From the NCBI RefSeq assembly GCF_001984095.1, contig NZ_LYVQ01000016.1, positions 1-47,626 of the forward strand: 47,626 bases of DNA, written 5' to 3'. Shown here in pieces: positions 26,127 through 36,183 of this stretch (its first letter is position 1; every line of letters starts with the position of its first letter). Below the pieces are notes generated by a model. The model saw nothing but the letters and a program-made list of their open reading frames with translations. It made no database searches and was not told where the DNA came from. The stretch is from Pelomonas sp. KK5 (GTDB lineage Bacteria; Pseudomonadota; Gammaproteobacteria; Burkholderiales; Burkholderiaceae_C). The position numbers and the translations under genes were made by a program.

Positions 26127-27275
26127 ATGTCAGCGAAGAAGTTCCACCCGGTCGACAAGACCCGCCCCGTCTACATCCAGCCCGAGGCGCTGAAGGGCCG
26201 CGGCAGCGGCTGGGCGATCGCGCATCGCTTCGCCGGCGAGGCCCGTGAGCAGTACGACGACGGCTGGGGTTCGCTGGACCAGGAGGCCAGCGAGGAACAC
26301 CTGGCGCCGGCCACGCAGATCATCGAGGAACGGGCCAAGACCATCCTCTCCAGCAACCAGTCGCCGGACATCAGCTTCGAGCAGTCGATCAACCCGTATC
26401 GCGGCTGCGAGCACGGCTGCATCTACTGCTTCGCGCGGCCCACGCACAGCTACCTGAACATGTCGCCGGGCCTGGACTTCGAGACCAAGATCATCGCCAA
26501 GGTCAATGCGCCCGAGCGCCTGCGCGCCGCGCTGGCCCACCCGCGCTATGAACCGCGCTCGCTGTGCATCGGCACCGCCACCGATGCCTACCAGCCGGTC
26601 GAGCGCAAGCTGGGCATCACGCGAGGGCTCGTGGAGGTGTTGAGCGAGGCGTCGCACCCGTTCTCGGTCGTCACCAAGTCCTCCGGCATCGAGCGCGACC
26701 TGGACCTGATCGCGCCGATGGCGGCGCAGGGGATGATCTCGGTCTACGTCTCGATCACCACGCTGGACGGCGAGCTGGCCCGCATCCTCGAGCCGCGCGC
26801 GGCGGCGCCGCACCGGCGCCTGCGCACGCTGAAGACCCTGGCCGAGGCGGGCGTGCGCTGCGGCGTCAGCGTCTCGCCGATCATTCCCTTCATCAACGAG
26901 CCGGAGCTGGAACGCATCCTCGAAGCCGCGGCGGAAGCGGGCGCGCGCTCGGCGTTCAGCATCGTGCTGAGGCTGCCCTGGGAGGTCGATCCATTGTTCC
27001 AGGACTGGCTGCAGCTGCACTTCCCGGACCGGGCCGCGCGCGTGATGGCGCGGCTGCGCGACATGCGCGGCGGCAAGGACTACGACGCCCGCTTCGGCGC
27101 GCGGATGACCGGGGAGGGGCTGTGGGCCGAGCTGCTGGCGCAGCGGATGAAGAAGGCCTGCGCGCGGCTGGGGCTGAACCGGGTGCGGCAGCCGCTGGAC
27201 CTGACGCGCTTCAGGCGGCCCGCGGCACCGCCATCGCCGCCACCGCCGCCATCGCCCCAGGGGGAACTGTTCTGA
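26127..27275 (+). CDS. PA0069-family radical SAM protein (SplB-like)
   Basis: This is a radical SAM enzyme related to spore photoproduct lyase and annotated elsewhere as PA0069 family. The 382-residue product has the iron-sulfur motif C-x3-C-x2-C in GCEHGCIYCFARP, the family N-terminal KGRGS motif near residue 24 and NPYRGCEHGC. The radical SAM TIM barrel spans about residues 75-290. A proline-rich tail ends the protein. ATG 26127 directly follows a LexA box, with no Shine-Dalgarno sequence and a -10 that would place the 5' end within a few bases of the ATG, so the mRNA is probably leaderless. Repair of a nucleic-acid lesion is a reasonable inference, but the substrate is unknown. Confidence 0.9.
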   Translation: MSAKKFHPVDKTRPVYIQPEALKGRGSGWAIAHRFAGEAREQYDDGWGSLDQEASEEHLAPATQIIEERAKTILSSNQSPDISFEQSINPYRGCEHGCIYCFARPTHSYLNMSPGLDFETKIIAKVNAPERLRAALAHPRYEPRSLCIGTATDAYQPVERKLGITRGLVEVLSEASHPFSVVTKSSGIERDLDLIAPMAAQGMISVYVSITTLDGELARILEPRAAAPHRRLRTLKTLAEAGVRCGVSVSPIIPFINEPELERILEAAAEAGARSAFSIVLRLPWEVDPLFQDWLQLHFPDRAARVMARLRDMRGGKDYDARFGARMTGEGLWAELLAQRMKKACARLGLNRVRQPLDLTRFRRPAAPPSPPPPPSPQGELF

Positions 27276-27279
27276 CCGC

Positions 27280-28917
27280 TTACTTGCGGCAGGGCGTGAG
27301 CAGGTCCCAGTCGGCGCGGTACAGGCTCGTCTGCACGCCCATGAAACCCAGCACCGTGTGGAACAGGTTGTCGTGCGAGGCCGGCTCCGCGAGCCGCTGC
27401 TTCAGGCACTCGCCCACCGGGGCCAGGTCTTGCCCCAGCCACAGGATCAGCGGCACGTGCTTCTGCTCGTCGGGCGCCACGGCATAGGGCACGCCGTGCA
27501 GGTAGAGGTTGTTCTCGCCCAGCGACTCGCCGTGGTCGGAAACATAGAACATGCGCGTGTCGAACTGCGCCTGCTTCTTGTCGAGCCAGCCGATCGCGCT
27601 GGCTAGCACATGGTCGGTGTAGGCGATCGAGTTGTCGTAGCCGTTGACGACCTGCTCGCGCGGGCACTGCTGCAGCGCGTTGGTCGTGCACTCGGGCATG
27701 AAGGGCTTGCGGTCGGCCGGCGCGCGCTTGAAGTAGGCCGGGCCGTGGCTGCCCATCTGGTGCATGACGAGCACGACGCCGCGCTTGACGCGCTCCGGGT
27801 CCAGCGTGGCGAGGCGCTCGTCCAGCCCGTGCAGCAGCGCCATGTCCAGGCATTCCTCGCCGTCGCACAGGCCCTGCGGCAGCGGCGCGGCGCCGGCGGG
27901 CAGCTGGGCCGTCGAGGTGTTCGGCACGCGGTCGCAGACGCCCTTGCAGCCGCTCTGGTTGTCGATCCACAGGACCGCCAGGCCGGCGCGCTGCAGCACG
28001 TCCATCAGCGTCTCCTGGTTGCCCTTGGACTTGCCGTAGGCCTCGCGGCCCAGCGGCGAGAACATGCAGGGCAGGGAGGCGGCGGTGCTGGTGCCGCAGG
28101 ACCAGGCGTTGCTGAAGTTCAGGATCGGCAGCTTGGCGAGTTCCGGGTTGGTTGGCCGGGCATAGCCGTCCAGCGAGAAGTTGGCCGCGCGCGCCGTCTC
28201 GCCGACGACCAGCATCAGCAGCGGCGGCTTGCTGCCTTCAGCCCGCGGCGCCAGCTTCGCGTCGGCGCCGATCACTTCGGGCGGGCCCTTGGGCTTGGCG
28301 CCGCTGCGCGCGGCCACGGTCCCTAACGAGTAAAACGCATTGACCGGGCTGATCATGTAGCGGATCGTCGGATAGGTCCGCATCGTGGCGGCGAAGTCCG
28401 CGAAGGTCGACAGGATCAGCAGCGCCGCCGCCACCAGGCCCAGCACGAAACCCAGCAGGTTGAAGCCCAGGCGCCGCGTCCAGCGCACCGATGAGTCCAG
28501 CGGCCGGCGCCACAGCCATGCGATGGGCAGGCCGCCGAGCAGCAGCAGCGAGGCGAACAGCCGCCAGCTCAGCAGGTCGCGCGTCTCGCGCGCGTCGGTC
28601 TGCAGCGTGTTCACGACCATCGTCGGGTCCATCACGATGCCGTAGCTGGAGATGAAGTAGGCCAGCGAGGCGGCGGTCAGCAGCACGACGGCGAGCACCG
28701 GCTTGATCGCCCGCTTCCACGCGAACAGGCTCAGCAGCGCGCCCTGCAGCGCGACGACCATCGCGGCGAACACGCCGATGAACACGAGCCCGCGCGCATT
28801 GGCCAGTTCGGGCAGCGAATGCAGGCGCTGCCACAGCGGCCAGTTGGAGAGCAGCCCCATCCACAGCGCGGCCAGCCAGGCCAGGGTGAGCGGCGATTTC
28901 AGGGAAGGCAGGCGCAT
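27280..28917 (-). CDS. eptA: Phosphoethanolamine--lipid A transferase (EptA/MCR family)
   Basis: This inner-membrane enzyme transfers phosphoethanolamine from phosphatidylethanolamine to lipid A, lowering surface charge and polymyxin binding. The 545-residue product has five N-terminal membrane helices (to about residue 175) and a periplasmic alkaline-phosphatase-fold domain. Visible residues are the GETARAANFSLDGY motif, the catalytic threonine in SCGTSTAASLPCMFS, and zinc ligands in YVSDHGESLGENNLYLHG. Paired cysteines (CKGVC, CDGEEC) fit the usual disulfides. It is convergent with the radical SAM gene with 4 bases between them. No two-component regulator is adjacent. Confidence 0.92.
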   Translation of the reverse strand: MRLPSLKSPLTLAWLAALWMGLLSNWPLWQRLHSLPELANARGLVFIGVFAAMVVALQGALLSLFAWKRAIKPVLAVVLLTAASLAYFISSYGIVMDPTMVVNTLQTDARETRDLLSWRLFASLLLLGGLPIAWLWRRPLDSSVRWTRRLGFNLLGFVLGLVAAALLILSTFADFAATMRTYPTIRYMISPVNAFYSLGTVAARSGAKPKGPPEVIGADAKLAPRAEGSKPPLLMLVVGETARAANFSLDGYARPTNPELAKLPILNFSNAWSCGTSTAASLPCMFSPLGREAYGKSKGNQETLMDVLQRAGLAVLWIDNQSGCKGVCDRVPNTSTAQLPAGAAPLPQGLCDGEECLDMALLHGLDERLATLDPERVKRGVVLVMHQMGSHGPAYFKRAPADRKPFMPECTTNALQQCPREQVVNGYDNSIAYTDHVLASAIGWLDKKQAQFDTRMFYVSDHGESLGENNLYLHGVPYAVAPDEQKHVPLILWLGQDLAPVGECLKQRLAEPASHDNLFHTVLGFMGVQTSLYRADWDLLTPCRK

Positions 28918-29043
28918 GGTGTCGACGGTGTCGGGAAGCGCGAGATTGTGGCGCAGTCGCAGGTCAAGCCTTGGATGGATGTAGAGAATTCACTGCCGGC
29001 TTAGGGCTTGAGACCGACAGGGGGCTGAGGCGCAATCGCCGGC

Positions 29044-31083
29044 ATGCCTCATACCTTGTCCTTTGCCAGTCCCGCGCTGCCCGCCTTGCTGGGATCGCCG
29101 GCCCTGGTGCTCCAGGCCCTGCAAGGCTAGGAGTCGCTGGGGCAGCTGTACAGCTACCAGTTGCTGCTGGCCACGCCCGACAACCCGCTGATCCCCGAAT
29201 CGCTGGCCGCCAATGTCGACGTGAAGGCGCTGGTCGGCAAGGAGGCCTGCATCACGATCGAGCTCGAAGGCCGCGGCAGCTTCGTCGCCGGCCTGCCCGG
29301 TGGCTCGCCGGCCGGCATCGGCGCCGGCGAACGCCAGGTCAACGGTCTCGTCACCGCCGCCCGCTTCCTGCGCCTGGAGAACCGCCGCGCCGTCTACGAA
29401 CTGCTGCTGGAGCCCTGGCTGACCCTGGCCCAGCGCACCAGCGATCACCGCATCTTCCAGAACAAGAGCGTGGACCAGATCCTGCGCGAGGTGCTGGCCG
29501 ACTACCCGTACGCGAGCGAGATACGCCTGTTCCGTCAGTACCCGCCCCGCGAGTTCCAGGTGCAGTACGGCGAGACCGACCTGGCCTTCCTCGAGCGGCT
29601 GATGCAGGAATGGGGCCTGTACTACTTCTTCGTCCATGCGGACGGCGTGCACCGGCTGACCATCGTCGACGACCCGGCCGCCCATACGCCGAATCCGAGC
29701 CTGGCCTATCAGCAGATCAGCTACTACCCGCCCGGCCACAAGATCGACGAGGAGTACTGCGATCAGTTCACCACCCACGAGGGCCTGCAGCCCGGCCGCT
29801 GGGTGACTGATGACTTCGACTTCAAGCGTCCCCGCGCGCTGCTGCAGCAGACGGTGGTGATGCCACGCAAGACCGGGCACGCCGAGCAGGAGCTGTATCG
29901 CTGGCCGGGGGACTATGCGGATGCGCAAGAGGGCCAGGAATTGGCCCGCGTTCGCATGGAACACGAAGGCGCGCCCGGCAGCCGTGCCAGCGGCGGCGGC
30001 AAGCTGCGCGGCATGGTCTGCGGCCACACCTTCGCGCTGGATCGCCACCCGCAGGCCAAGGCCAACACCGAGTACCTGCTGCTGTCGGTCTCGCTGGTAA
30101 TCCAAGAAGTGGGCGGCGCGAGCGGCCAAGGCGGCTACCACTGCCACTGCAGCTTCGAGGTGCAGGCGGCGAGCCAGACCTTTCGCAGCGCGCAGACGAG
30201 GCCCAAGCCGCACACGCACGGCCCGCAGACGGCCATCGTCACCGGGCCGGAGGGGCGCGAGATCTACACGGACCAGTACGGCCGGGTGAAGCTCAGCTTC
30301 CACTGGAACCGCTATTGCACGAAGGACGAGAACAGCTCCTGCTGGGTGCGCGTGGCGAGCCTGTGGGCGGGGACGAACTTCGGCGTGATGGCGGTGCCGC
30401 GCATCGGGCAGGAGGTCGTCGTCGATTTCGAGAACGGCGATCCGGACCGGCCGATCGTGACGGGGCGGGTCTACAACGGGCTGAACATGCCGCCATGGGC
30501 GCTGCCGGCGAACATGACGCAGACGGGGATCCTGACCCGCTCCAGCGAAGGGGGCGGGCCGGCCAACGCCAATGCGCTCAGGTTCGAGGACAAGGCGGGC
30601 AGCGAGGAGGTGTGGCTGCATGCGGAGAAGGATCTGCGCACGGAGGTCGAGCACTGCGAGACCCACAGCGTCGGCGTTGACCGGAGCAAGACCATTGGCC
30701 GCCATGAGAACACGACGGTCGGGTCCAACCGCAATGAGCAAGTAGGCGGCACGCATACCGAAGTCATCAAGATGCAGCGCACGCTGGTCGTCTCCGACGC
30801 CGGCTCGACTGAGACGGTCCAGGGCGACGTCAAGATCACCTCGAAAGGTGGTGGTATCACCTTGGACTCAAAGACGCAGTCGATCCTCATCACCGCAGAA
30901 CAACAGATCCGCCTGCAGGTCGGCTCCAGCTCGATCACGATCTCCGACGGAAACATCGTGATCGACGGGCCAGAACAAGTTGACATCAACCCGGATGCCA
31001 GCCCGGCACCAGTGCCGAGCGAGTCAGTCGCTCCGCCCGAGCCTCAGTTCGACGCGATGGGCAATTTCACGGGCTTCGCGTGA
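29044..31083 (+). pseudogene. vgrG: Type VI secretion spike protein VgrG, in-frame TAG at codon 29
   Basis: VgrG trimers form the tip of the T6SS tube. From ATG 29044 the frame reads MPHTLSFASPALPALLGSPA and meets TAG at 29128-29130, then continues ESLGQLYSYQLLLATPDNPLI with normal VgrG sequence to 31083. The remaining open frame can start only at TTG 29161, losing 39 residues of the first gp27-like strands. The gp27-like region, gp5-like OB fold (YTDQYGRVKLSFHWNR, SLWAGTNFGVMAVPRIGQEV, NGLNMPPWALP), DUF2345-type repeats and a Pro/Glu-rich tail are intact. The TAG may be a recent nonsense mutation, a sequencing error or, less likely, a suppressed codon. No good ribosome-binding site precedes either start. 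Confidence 0.8.
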
Positions 31084-31134
31084 TCGAACCGCAAGAGAAG
31101 CCTGTCGTCCACCCCCAGCCGCGAGCGAAATTCC

Positions 31135-31572
31135 ATGTACCGCATTCCCGAAGCCGACCTGGTCCTCCCCGAACCGTTGAAGGACCGCAGCGTCAACGTG
31201 CTCAGCTTTGTCGAGCCCGACACGCAGGTGCCATTCCAGATCGTGATCAACCGCGACGAGTTGCTGGGTGACGAATCGATCGAGCAGTGCTTCGACCGCC
31301 AGATCGGTCTGCTGACCCGCCACGTCAAGCAATTCAAGCTGGTCCGTCGAAGCGTCACCGAACGTGAAGGCAGCATGCAGCCGATCCACATGATCACGAC
31401 CAGCTTCGTCCAGGCGGGCAAGCTGCAGCATCAGTTGCAGACCATGCTGCAAACGACGAAGCCGCGCCAGTTGCTGGTCATCACGCTAGCCAGCGCCATT
31501 CCGATCAACGAGGGCCACCAGCGCCTCTGGTCGCAGCTGATCATGCCTCTGGATCCCCGCATTGCGTCATGA
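31135..31572 (+). CDS. DUF1795 (DcrB-type) Eag chaperone for the Rhs effector
   Basis: Eag proteins bind the N-terminal transmembrane helices of prePAAR effectors and deliver them to VgrG. The 145-residue product has the DUF1795 start YRIPEADLVLPEPLKDRSVNVLSF and the central VNRDELL-like segment (INRDELLGDESIEQCFDRQ). It lies between vgrG and an Rhs gene with two N-terminal membrane helices, the expected client. Its stop overlaps the rhs start by four bases (ATGA at 31569-31572), implying coupled synthesis of chaperone and effector. Confidence 0.9.
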   Translation: MYRIPEADLVLPEPLKDRSVNVLSFVEPDTQVPFQIVINRDELLGDESIEQCFDRQIGLLTRHVKQFKLVRRSVTEREGSMQPIHMITTSFVQAGKLQHQLQTMLQTTKPRQLLVITLASAIPINEGHQRLWSQLIMPLDPRIAS

Positions 31573-34500
31573 GCCTGCCAGCCGCAGCCTGCATCGACGA
31601 CGACATTCGCCACACGCCACTGCTGGGGCAGATTCTCAAGGTCGCAGCGACGATTGGCGTGGGGCTGCTGGTCGGCGCGGGAGTTGGTCTGGCCGCAGCT
31701 TTCATCGTCGGCACTGGGGGCCTGGGCGCTCTTGTGCTCAGCGCGGTGGTTGGCGCGGTCATCGGCGCTGGGCTTGACGCGGCGTCCGAAGCCTTGACCG
31801 GGCATAGCCTGGAAGACTTCATCACGGCCCCGATGATGGCGCTCATCGACAAGGCCTTGCCAGGCGAGGTCAAGGGCTCCATCGCCACGGGTTCACCCAA
31901 CGTCCGCATCAACAGCAGAAAGGCCGCGCGCGCCGCGGGTAAGGTCAGTGGCGACGCGCCAGCCCAGCCGCCGGAGCCCACCTGGCACGCCGTTCAGTCC
32001 TTCCTGGGCATCCTTGGCGAGACACCGGCCGACGCAGGCACCACGCCCTCCGACGACGACAAGGTTAGCTGCAAGAAGCACGCGCCTCCGCAGTACATCG
32101 CCCAAGGCTCGGCTACCGTCTTCATCAACAGCCAGCCCGCCGCACGCGCCGGTGACAGGACCACCTGTGACGCAGTACTCAGCGTCAAGCCGGGCCGCCG
32201 CGGCAATGTCGGCATCGGTGGCGGCACGGTCACCGTCCGCACGATCATGTCGGAGACACCCGGCTGGCTGGGGTTCGTTTCCAAGTGGGCCGGATTCGCG
32301 CTCGCTGTCTGCCAGGCCCTGCGCGGCCGTGGCCCCTTGCTGCAGAAGGTCCTGTGCTTCGGCACGAACATGGGCCTCGGCATGGTTGCAGGCGCGGCCC
32401 TCGCCCGCACCGTATCGGCCGTCAAGGGCTATCCGGTCCACCTGCCCAGCGGCAACAAGATCCTGGATGGCGAACACGACCTCGACTTCGAGGTCGCCGC
32501 GCGCCTTCCGCTGCTGCTGGTTCGCCGCTACAACGCTGCCAATGTCCATGAGGGCATGTTCGGGCGCGGCTGGACAACGCGATGGGACACGCGCCTGCTT
32601 CTGAATCATCCGGACGCGCTGGGCATTGGCGACCATGCGGCTGCCCATGCGCTGCTGGACGAGCAGGGGCGCTTGCTGCCGCTGCCAGCGCTCGCGCCCG
32701 GCGAGAAGTTCGCGCTCGTGCAGGAAGGCCTGACCTTCGCCCGCATGGCCGTGGACGGGCCCGGCCGATACGTCGTGATGAACAACGAGGGCCTGGTCTT
32801 CGATTTCGATGAGGCCGCCGGCGGTGGTCACAAGCAGACCTTGTGCCTGCGCGTGATCGAAGACACCAACGCCAACCGCCATTTCCTGTTTCATGACGAT
32901 GCCGGCCGGCTCATTCGTGTGAGCACCAGCTGCGGTCAGGCATTGCGATTGGACTACGCCGATGGCGAGCGCCAACCCAGCGTCATCACGCTGAACCCGG
33001 CCGACGGGAGCGCATCGCGCCTTCTCTCGCGCTACCGCTACAGCTGCGCTGGTCAGCTCATCGAAGTCATCGATGCGATCCCTCACATCACCCGTCGCTT
33101 CGCCTACAACGCACAATGCCTGATGCATCACCAGCGTCTGCCGACGGGCCTGGAGATCGACTACCAGTGGCAGCGCTTCGACGTGCCAGCACAGCCCATG
33201 CAGGTCAGCGCTGAGAGTGGTGGCCACTGGCGTGTCACGGCGTGGCAGACCAGCCTGGGCGAACGCACCGATATCGACTATGACTTGCCGCTGCGTCGGG
33301 CCCGGGCTCGCACCCGAGCACCTAGCGTGGACCGCAGCGAATCGTGGCTGTGGGACGAACTGCTGCGTGTGACCCGCTACACCGATCCACTGGGCCACAG
33401 CCATCTGTGCAGTTGGCATCCTGAGCGACGCGTGTTGCTCGCCTATCAATCACCAAATGGCGCGCGCTTCGAGTTGGCGTACGACGAGCGCGGCAATATC
33501 AGGGCCTTGCAGGACCCGCAGGGCCAAACGACCCGCACCCGCTGGCATCCCGAGCTCTCCCTGCCTCTTGAGCGCGAGCATGCCGACGGCCATGGCGAAC
33601 GCTGGGCTTACGACGACTTCGGCAATCTATGCAGCTACAAGCGCCTGGCCAGCGATGCCGGCAGTGCTTCTCTGAATGAGCATTGGGCATTGGATGAGTA
33701 CGGTCAGACCGTTGCTCATACCGATACTGCTGGCGGCCTGCGCTACTACGCCTATACCTCGCAAGGCCTGCTACGCCAGCATCGAGATTGCTCCGGCCAG
33801 GCCACCCGCTGGCATTGGAACCCGTACGGCGAGCTGCTGCAGGAGACCGATGCACTGGGCCAGGTGACCCACTGGGAGCGCGATGCCAAGGGTCAGCCGC
33901 TGGTCGAGCGCGCCGCCGACGGATCGATCCAGCGCTGGCGATGGGGATGGGCCGGGCTGCTGCTGGAACACCTGGACGCGGCGGGGCACCGCCGGGCTTG
34001 GCAGTACCAGGTCCAGGGCCTGCCTCGACTCCAGATCGACCCGCTGGGAGAGACCACGCGTTGGCACTACAACGCGCTGGGCGAGTTGCAGGAACTGGTT
34101 GATCCGGCCGGCAACCGCACCCGCTTCGAGCTTGACGAGGCCGGCCGGGTGTCTGCCCAGATCGCCGGAGACGGGCTCCGCACCGAGCTGACACTGGACA
34201 CGGAAGGTTTGCCGGTTGAGATTCTCGAGGCAGCAGGGACGGCGCAGGCGCAGCGAACGGCCTTTCAGCGCGACCTCCTCGGTCGCCTGACCGTCAAGCG
34301 CACCAGCGGGACGCTGACCCGCTACACCTATGGGGGTGAGCAACTTGTCGCGATCAAACGCTGGGCCGCGGCGACCGATGGCGACGATGACGCGGCAGGC
34401 CCCTTGTGGGACGAGCATCGCTTCGTTCATGACGGTCACGGCCGCCTGACCCAGGAGCACGCCTGCCATTGGCCGCAGACGCGTGAGGTCTCGCCGGGTT

Positions 34501-36176
34501 CATCGCCGCGCGTGACGGCTCTTGTCCACCATCATGACCCACTGGGCGTGCGCACCGCGACCAGGCTGCCGCAAGGCGAGGTGCTGAACTTCTTGCACTA
34601 TGGCGCGGGGCACTTGCATCAGGTGAATCTGGACGGGCGGGTGATCTGCGATGTGGAGCGCGACGCGCTGCATCGCGAGCAACAGCGCAGCCAGGGCCGG
34701 CTGCGGACGCGGTGGCAGCGCGATCCGCTGGGCCGCGTGCAAGCGCAACTGGTCAGCGAGGCGAACCGGCCTGTGCCTGGACGGGCCGAACAGCAGCGCT
34801 GGGCCGAGATGCTGCGCCCCGCTGGCGAGACCTCGCTGACGGGCCAGAGCAAGGCCTGGCGCTGGAGCCCGGATGGCGAACTGGTCGCGCGGCGCGATGA
34901 CCTGCTGGGCGAGCAGCAACTGAGTTATGACGCCAGTGGCCGGATCATTCGCTGTCAGACTTGGCCTGTACGCTCCGATCCGCTACGGCCCGAACCGCCG
35001 GAGGAGGAGCGCTTCGACTGGGACGCCGCCTCCAACCCGCTGCCTCGCGGCGTTGAGGCTCGAGGTCGCGTCGAGCACAACCGGTTGCGTGTGTTCGAGG
35101 ACAAGCGCTACGACTACGACACGCTGGGGCGGCTCATCCTCAAGCGCAGCGGCAGTCATACGAAGCAGCGCTTCGAGTGGAATGCCGAACACCAACTGGT
35201 CGCCGTGCACAGCGAGCGCCACGGGATTCGACAATCGGTGAGCTTCAGCTACGACGCGCTCGGGCGACGTATCGAGAAGCGCAGCGGGGCCTTCGGCGCC
35301 ACGCAGTTCGTGTGGGACGGGCTTCGCCTGTTGCAGGAACAGCAAGGTTCACGGATCACGACGCTGGTCTACGAGAGTTCGGACAGCTACGCGCCGATGG
35401 CACGGGTGGACAGCCTGGCACCGCAAGCACGGGCCTCGCGCGAGGACGTCGATGGCAGCATCAAGCCGCGGATGTACTGGTTTCATACGAACACCGCCGG
35501 CGCGCCGGAAGAACTAACCGACGAGGACGGCCACGTGGCCTGGCGAGGGCGCTACCAAACCTGGGGCAACCTGGCCTTGCAGGAACAGCCCGAGGCGCAG
35601 GATGATCGCTTCGCGCAGCCGAAGCTGGAACACCAGCCGATCCGCTTCCAGGGGCAGTATGCGGATGAGGAAGTCGGGCTGCACTACAACACGTTCAGGT
35701 ATTACGACCCGGATTGTGGGAGGTTTGTCAGCCAGGATCCGATTGGGTTGCTCGGTGGGCTCAATCTATACGCTTACGCACCAAACAGCCTAGGATGGAT
35801 TGATCCCTGGGGTCTAAGTTGCATCTTAAATAAGACGAACGGAACTGCGAGAGAGACACGCGTAAGGAGGCGACTCGAAGTTCGATTCGGGAAGGATAAC
35901 GTGGTGAGTGAGAGATACTTGAGGGATTCCAAAGGGAATGTCGTTCAGGACAAAGGCGCATCGGGCGACGGGACAGCTAGGCGTCCAGACTTTCATGTGC
36001 GCTTGGCCGACGGTCAATGGCATCCAGTTGAAGTTACGAGTAGAACTGCCCCCAAGACAGAGCAGCTTGCAAAGGAACTCAGAATACGAAGTGCCGGCGG
36101 GATATTCATTCGCTTGCCAGGCTCCCAGACACTTGCTCCCACGACGGGGTTGTCGAGAATTATCAGAGTTAAATGA
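31569..36176 (+). CDS. prePAAR/PAAR-Rhs polymorphic toxin with nuclease-like C-terminus
   Basis: This is a 1535-residue T6SS effector. The N-terminus carries the prePAAR motif (AAACIDDDIRHTPLLG) and two glycine-rich membrane helices (about 23-47 and 52-72). A PAAR domain (about 95-215) sharpens the VgrG tip. The Rhs/YD-repeat shell runs from about 260 to 1417 and ends in DPIGLLGGLNLYAYAPNS and WIDPWGLS, where Rhs proteins cleave themselves. The last 118 residues (1418-1535) are the toxin. They contain Asp1474 (RRPDFHV), Glu1488 (VEVTS) and Lys1496 in a spacing like restriction-endonuclease-fold nucleases. DNA encoding this tip is visibly AT-richer than the core, as expected for an exchangeable module. 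Confidence 0.92.
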   Translation: MSLPAAACIDDDIRHTPLLGQILKVAATIGVGLLVGAGVGLAAAFIVGTGGLGALVLSAVVGAVIGAGLDAASEALTGHSLEDFITAPMMALIDKALPGEVKGSIATGSPNVRINSRKAARAAGKVSGDAPAQPPEPTWHAVQSFLGILGETPADAGTTPSDDDKVSCKKHAPPQYIAQGSATVFINSQPAARAGDRTTCDAVLSVKPGRRGNVGIGGGTVTVRTIMSETPGWLGFVSKWAGFALAVCQALRGRGPLLQKVLCFGTNMGLGMVAGAALARTVSAVKGYPVHLPSGNKILDGEHDLDFEVAARLPLLLVRRYNAANVHEGMFGRGWTTRWDTRLLLNHPDALGIGDHAAAHALLDEQGRLLPLPALAPGEKFALVQEGLTFARMAVDGPGRYVVMNNEGLVFDFDEAAGGGHKQTLCLRVIEDTNANRHFLFHDDAGRLIRVSTSCGQALRLDYADGERQPSVITLNPADGSASRLLSRYRYSCAGQLIEVIDAIPHITRRFAYNAQCLMHHQRLPTGLEIDYQWQRFDVPAQPMQVSAESGGHWRVTAWQTSLGERTDIDYDLPLRRARARTRAPSVDRSESWLWDELLRVTRYTDPLGHSHLCSWHPERRVLLAYQSPNGARFELAYDERGNIRALQDPQGQTTRTRWHPELSLPLEREHADGHGERWAYDDFGNLCSYKRLASDAGSASLNEHWALDEYGQTVAHTDTAGGLRYYAYTSQGLLRQHRDCSGQATRWHWNPYGELLQETDALGQVTHWERDAKGQPLVERAADGSIQRWRWGWAGLLLEHLDAAGHRRAWQYQVQGLPRLQIDPLGETTRWHYNALGELQELVDPAGNRTRFELDEAGRVSAQIAGDGLRTELTLDTEGLPVEILEAAGTAQAQRTAFQRDLLGRLTVKRTSGTLTRYTYGGEQLVAIKRWAAATDGDDDAAGPLWDEHRFVHDGHGRLTQEHACHWPQTREVSPGSSPRVTALVHHHDPLGVRTATRLPQGEVLNFLHYGAGHLHQVNLDGRVICDVERDALHREQQRSQGRLRTRWQRDPLGRVQAQLVSEANRPVPGRAEQQRWAEMLRPAGETSLTGQSKAWRWSPDGELVARRDDLLGEQQLSYDASGRIIRCQTWPVRSDPLRPEPPEEERFDWDAASNPLPRGVEARGRVEHNRLRVFEDKRYDYDTLGRLILKRSGSHTKQRFEWNAEHQLVAVHSERHGIRQSVSFSYDALGRRIEKRSGAFGATQFVWDGLRLLQEQQGSRITTLVYESSDSYAPMARVDSLAPQARASREDVDGSIKPRMYWFHTNTAGAPEELTDEDGHVAWRGRYQTWGNLALQEQPEAQDDRFAQPKLEHQPIRFQGQYADEEVGLHYNTFRYYDPDCGRFVSQDPIGLLGGLNLYAYAPNSLGWIDPWGLSCILNKTNGTARETRVRRRLEVRFGKDNVVSERYLRDSKGNVVQDKGASGDGTARRPDFHVRLADGQWHPVEVTSRTAPKTEQLAKELRIRSAGGIFIRLPGSQTLAPTTGLSRIIRVK

Positions 36177-36183
36177 AGGTCTT

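Noticed and set aside
35938-36183. Longer start for the immunity gene inside the toxin-coding region
   Set aside because: It would overlap the toxin by 239 bases in another frame; ATG 36184 has a good ribosome-binding site and the expected spacing after rhs.
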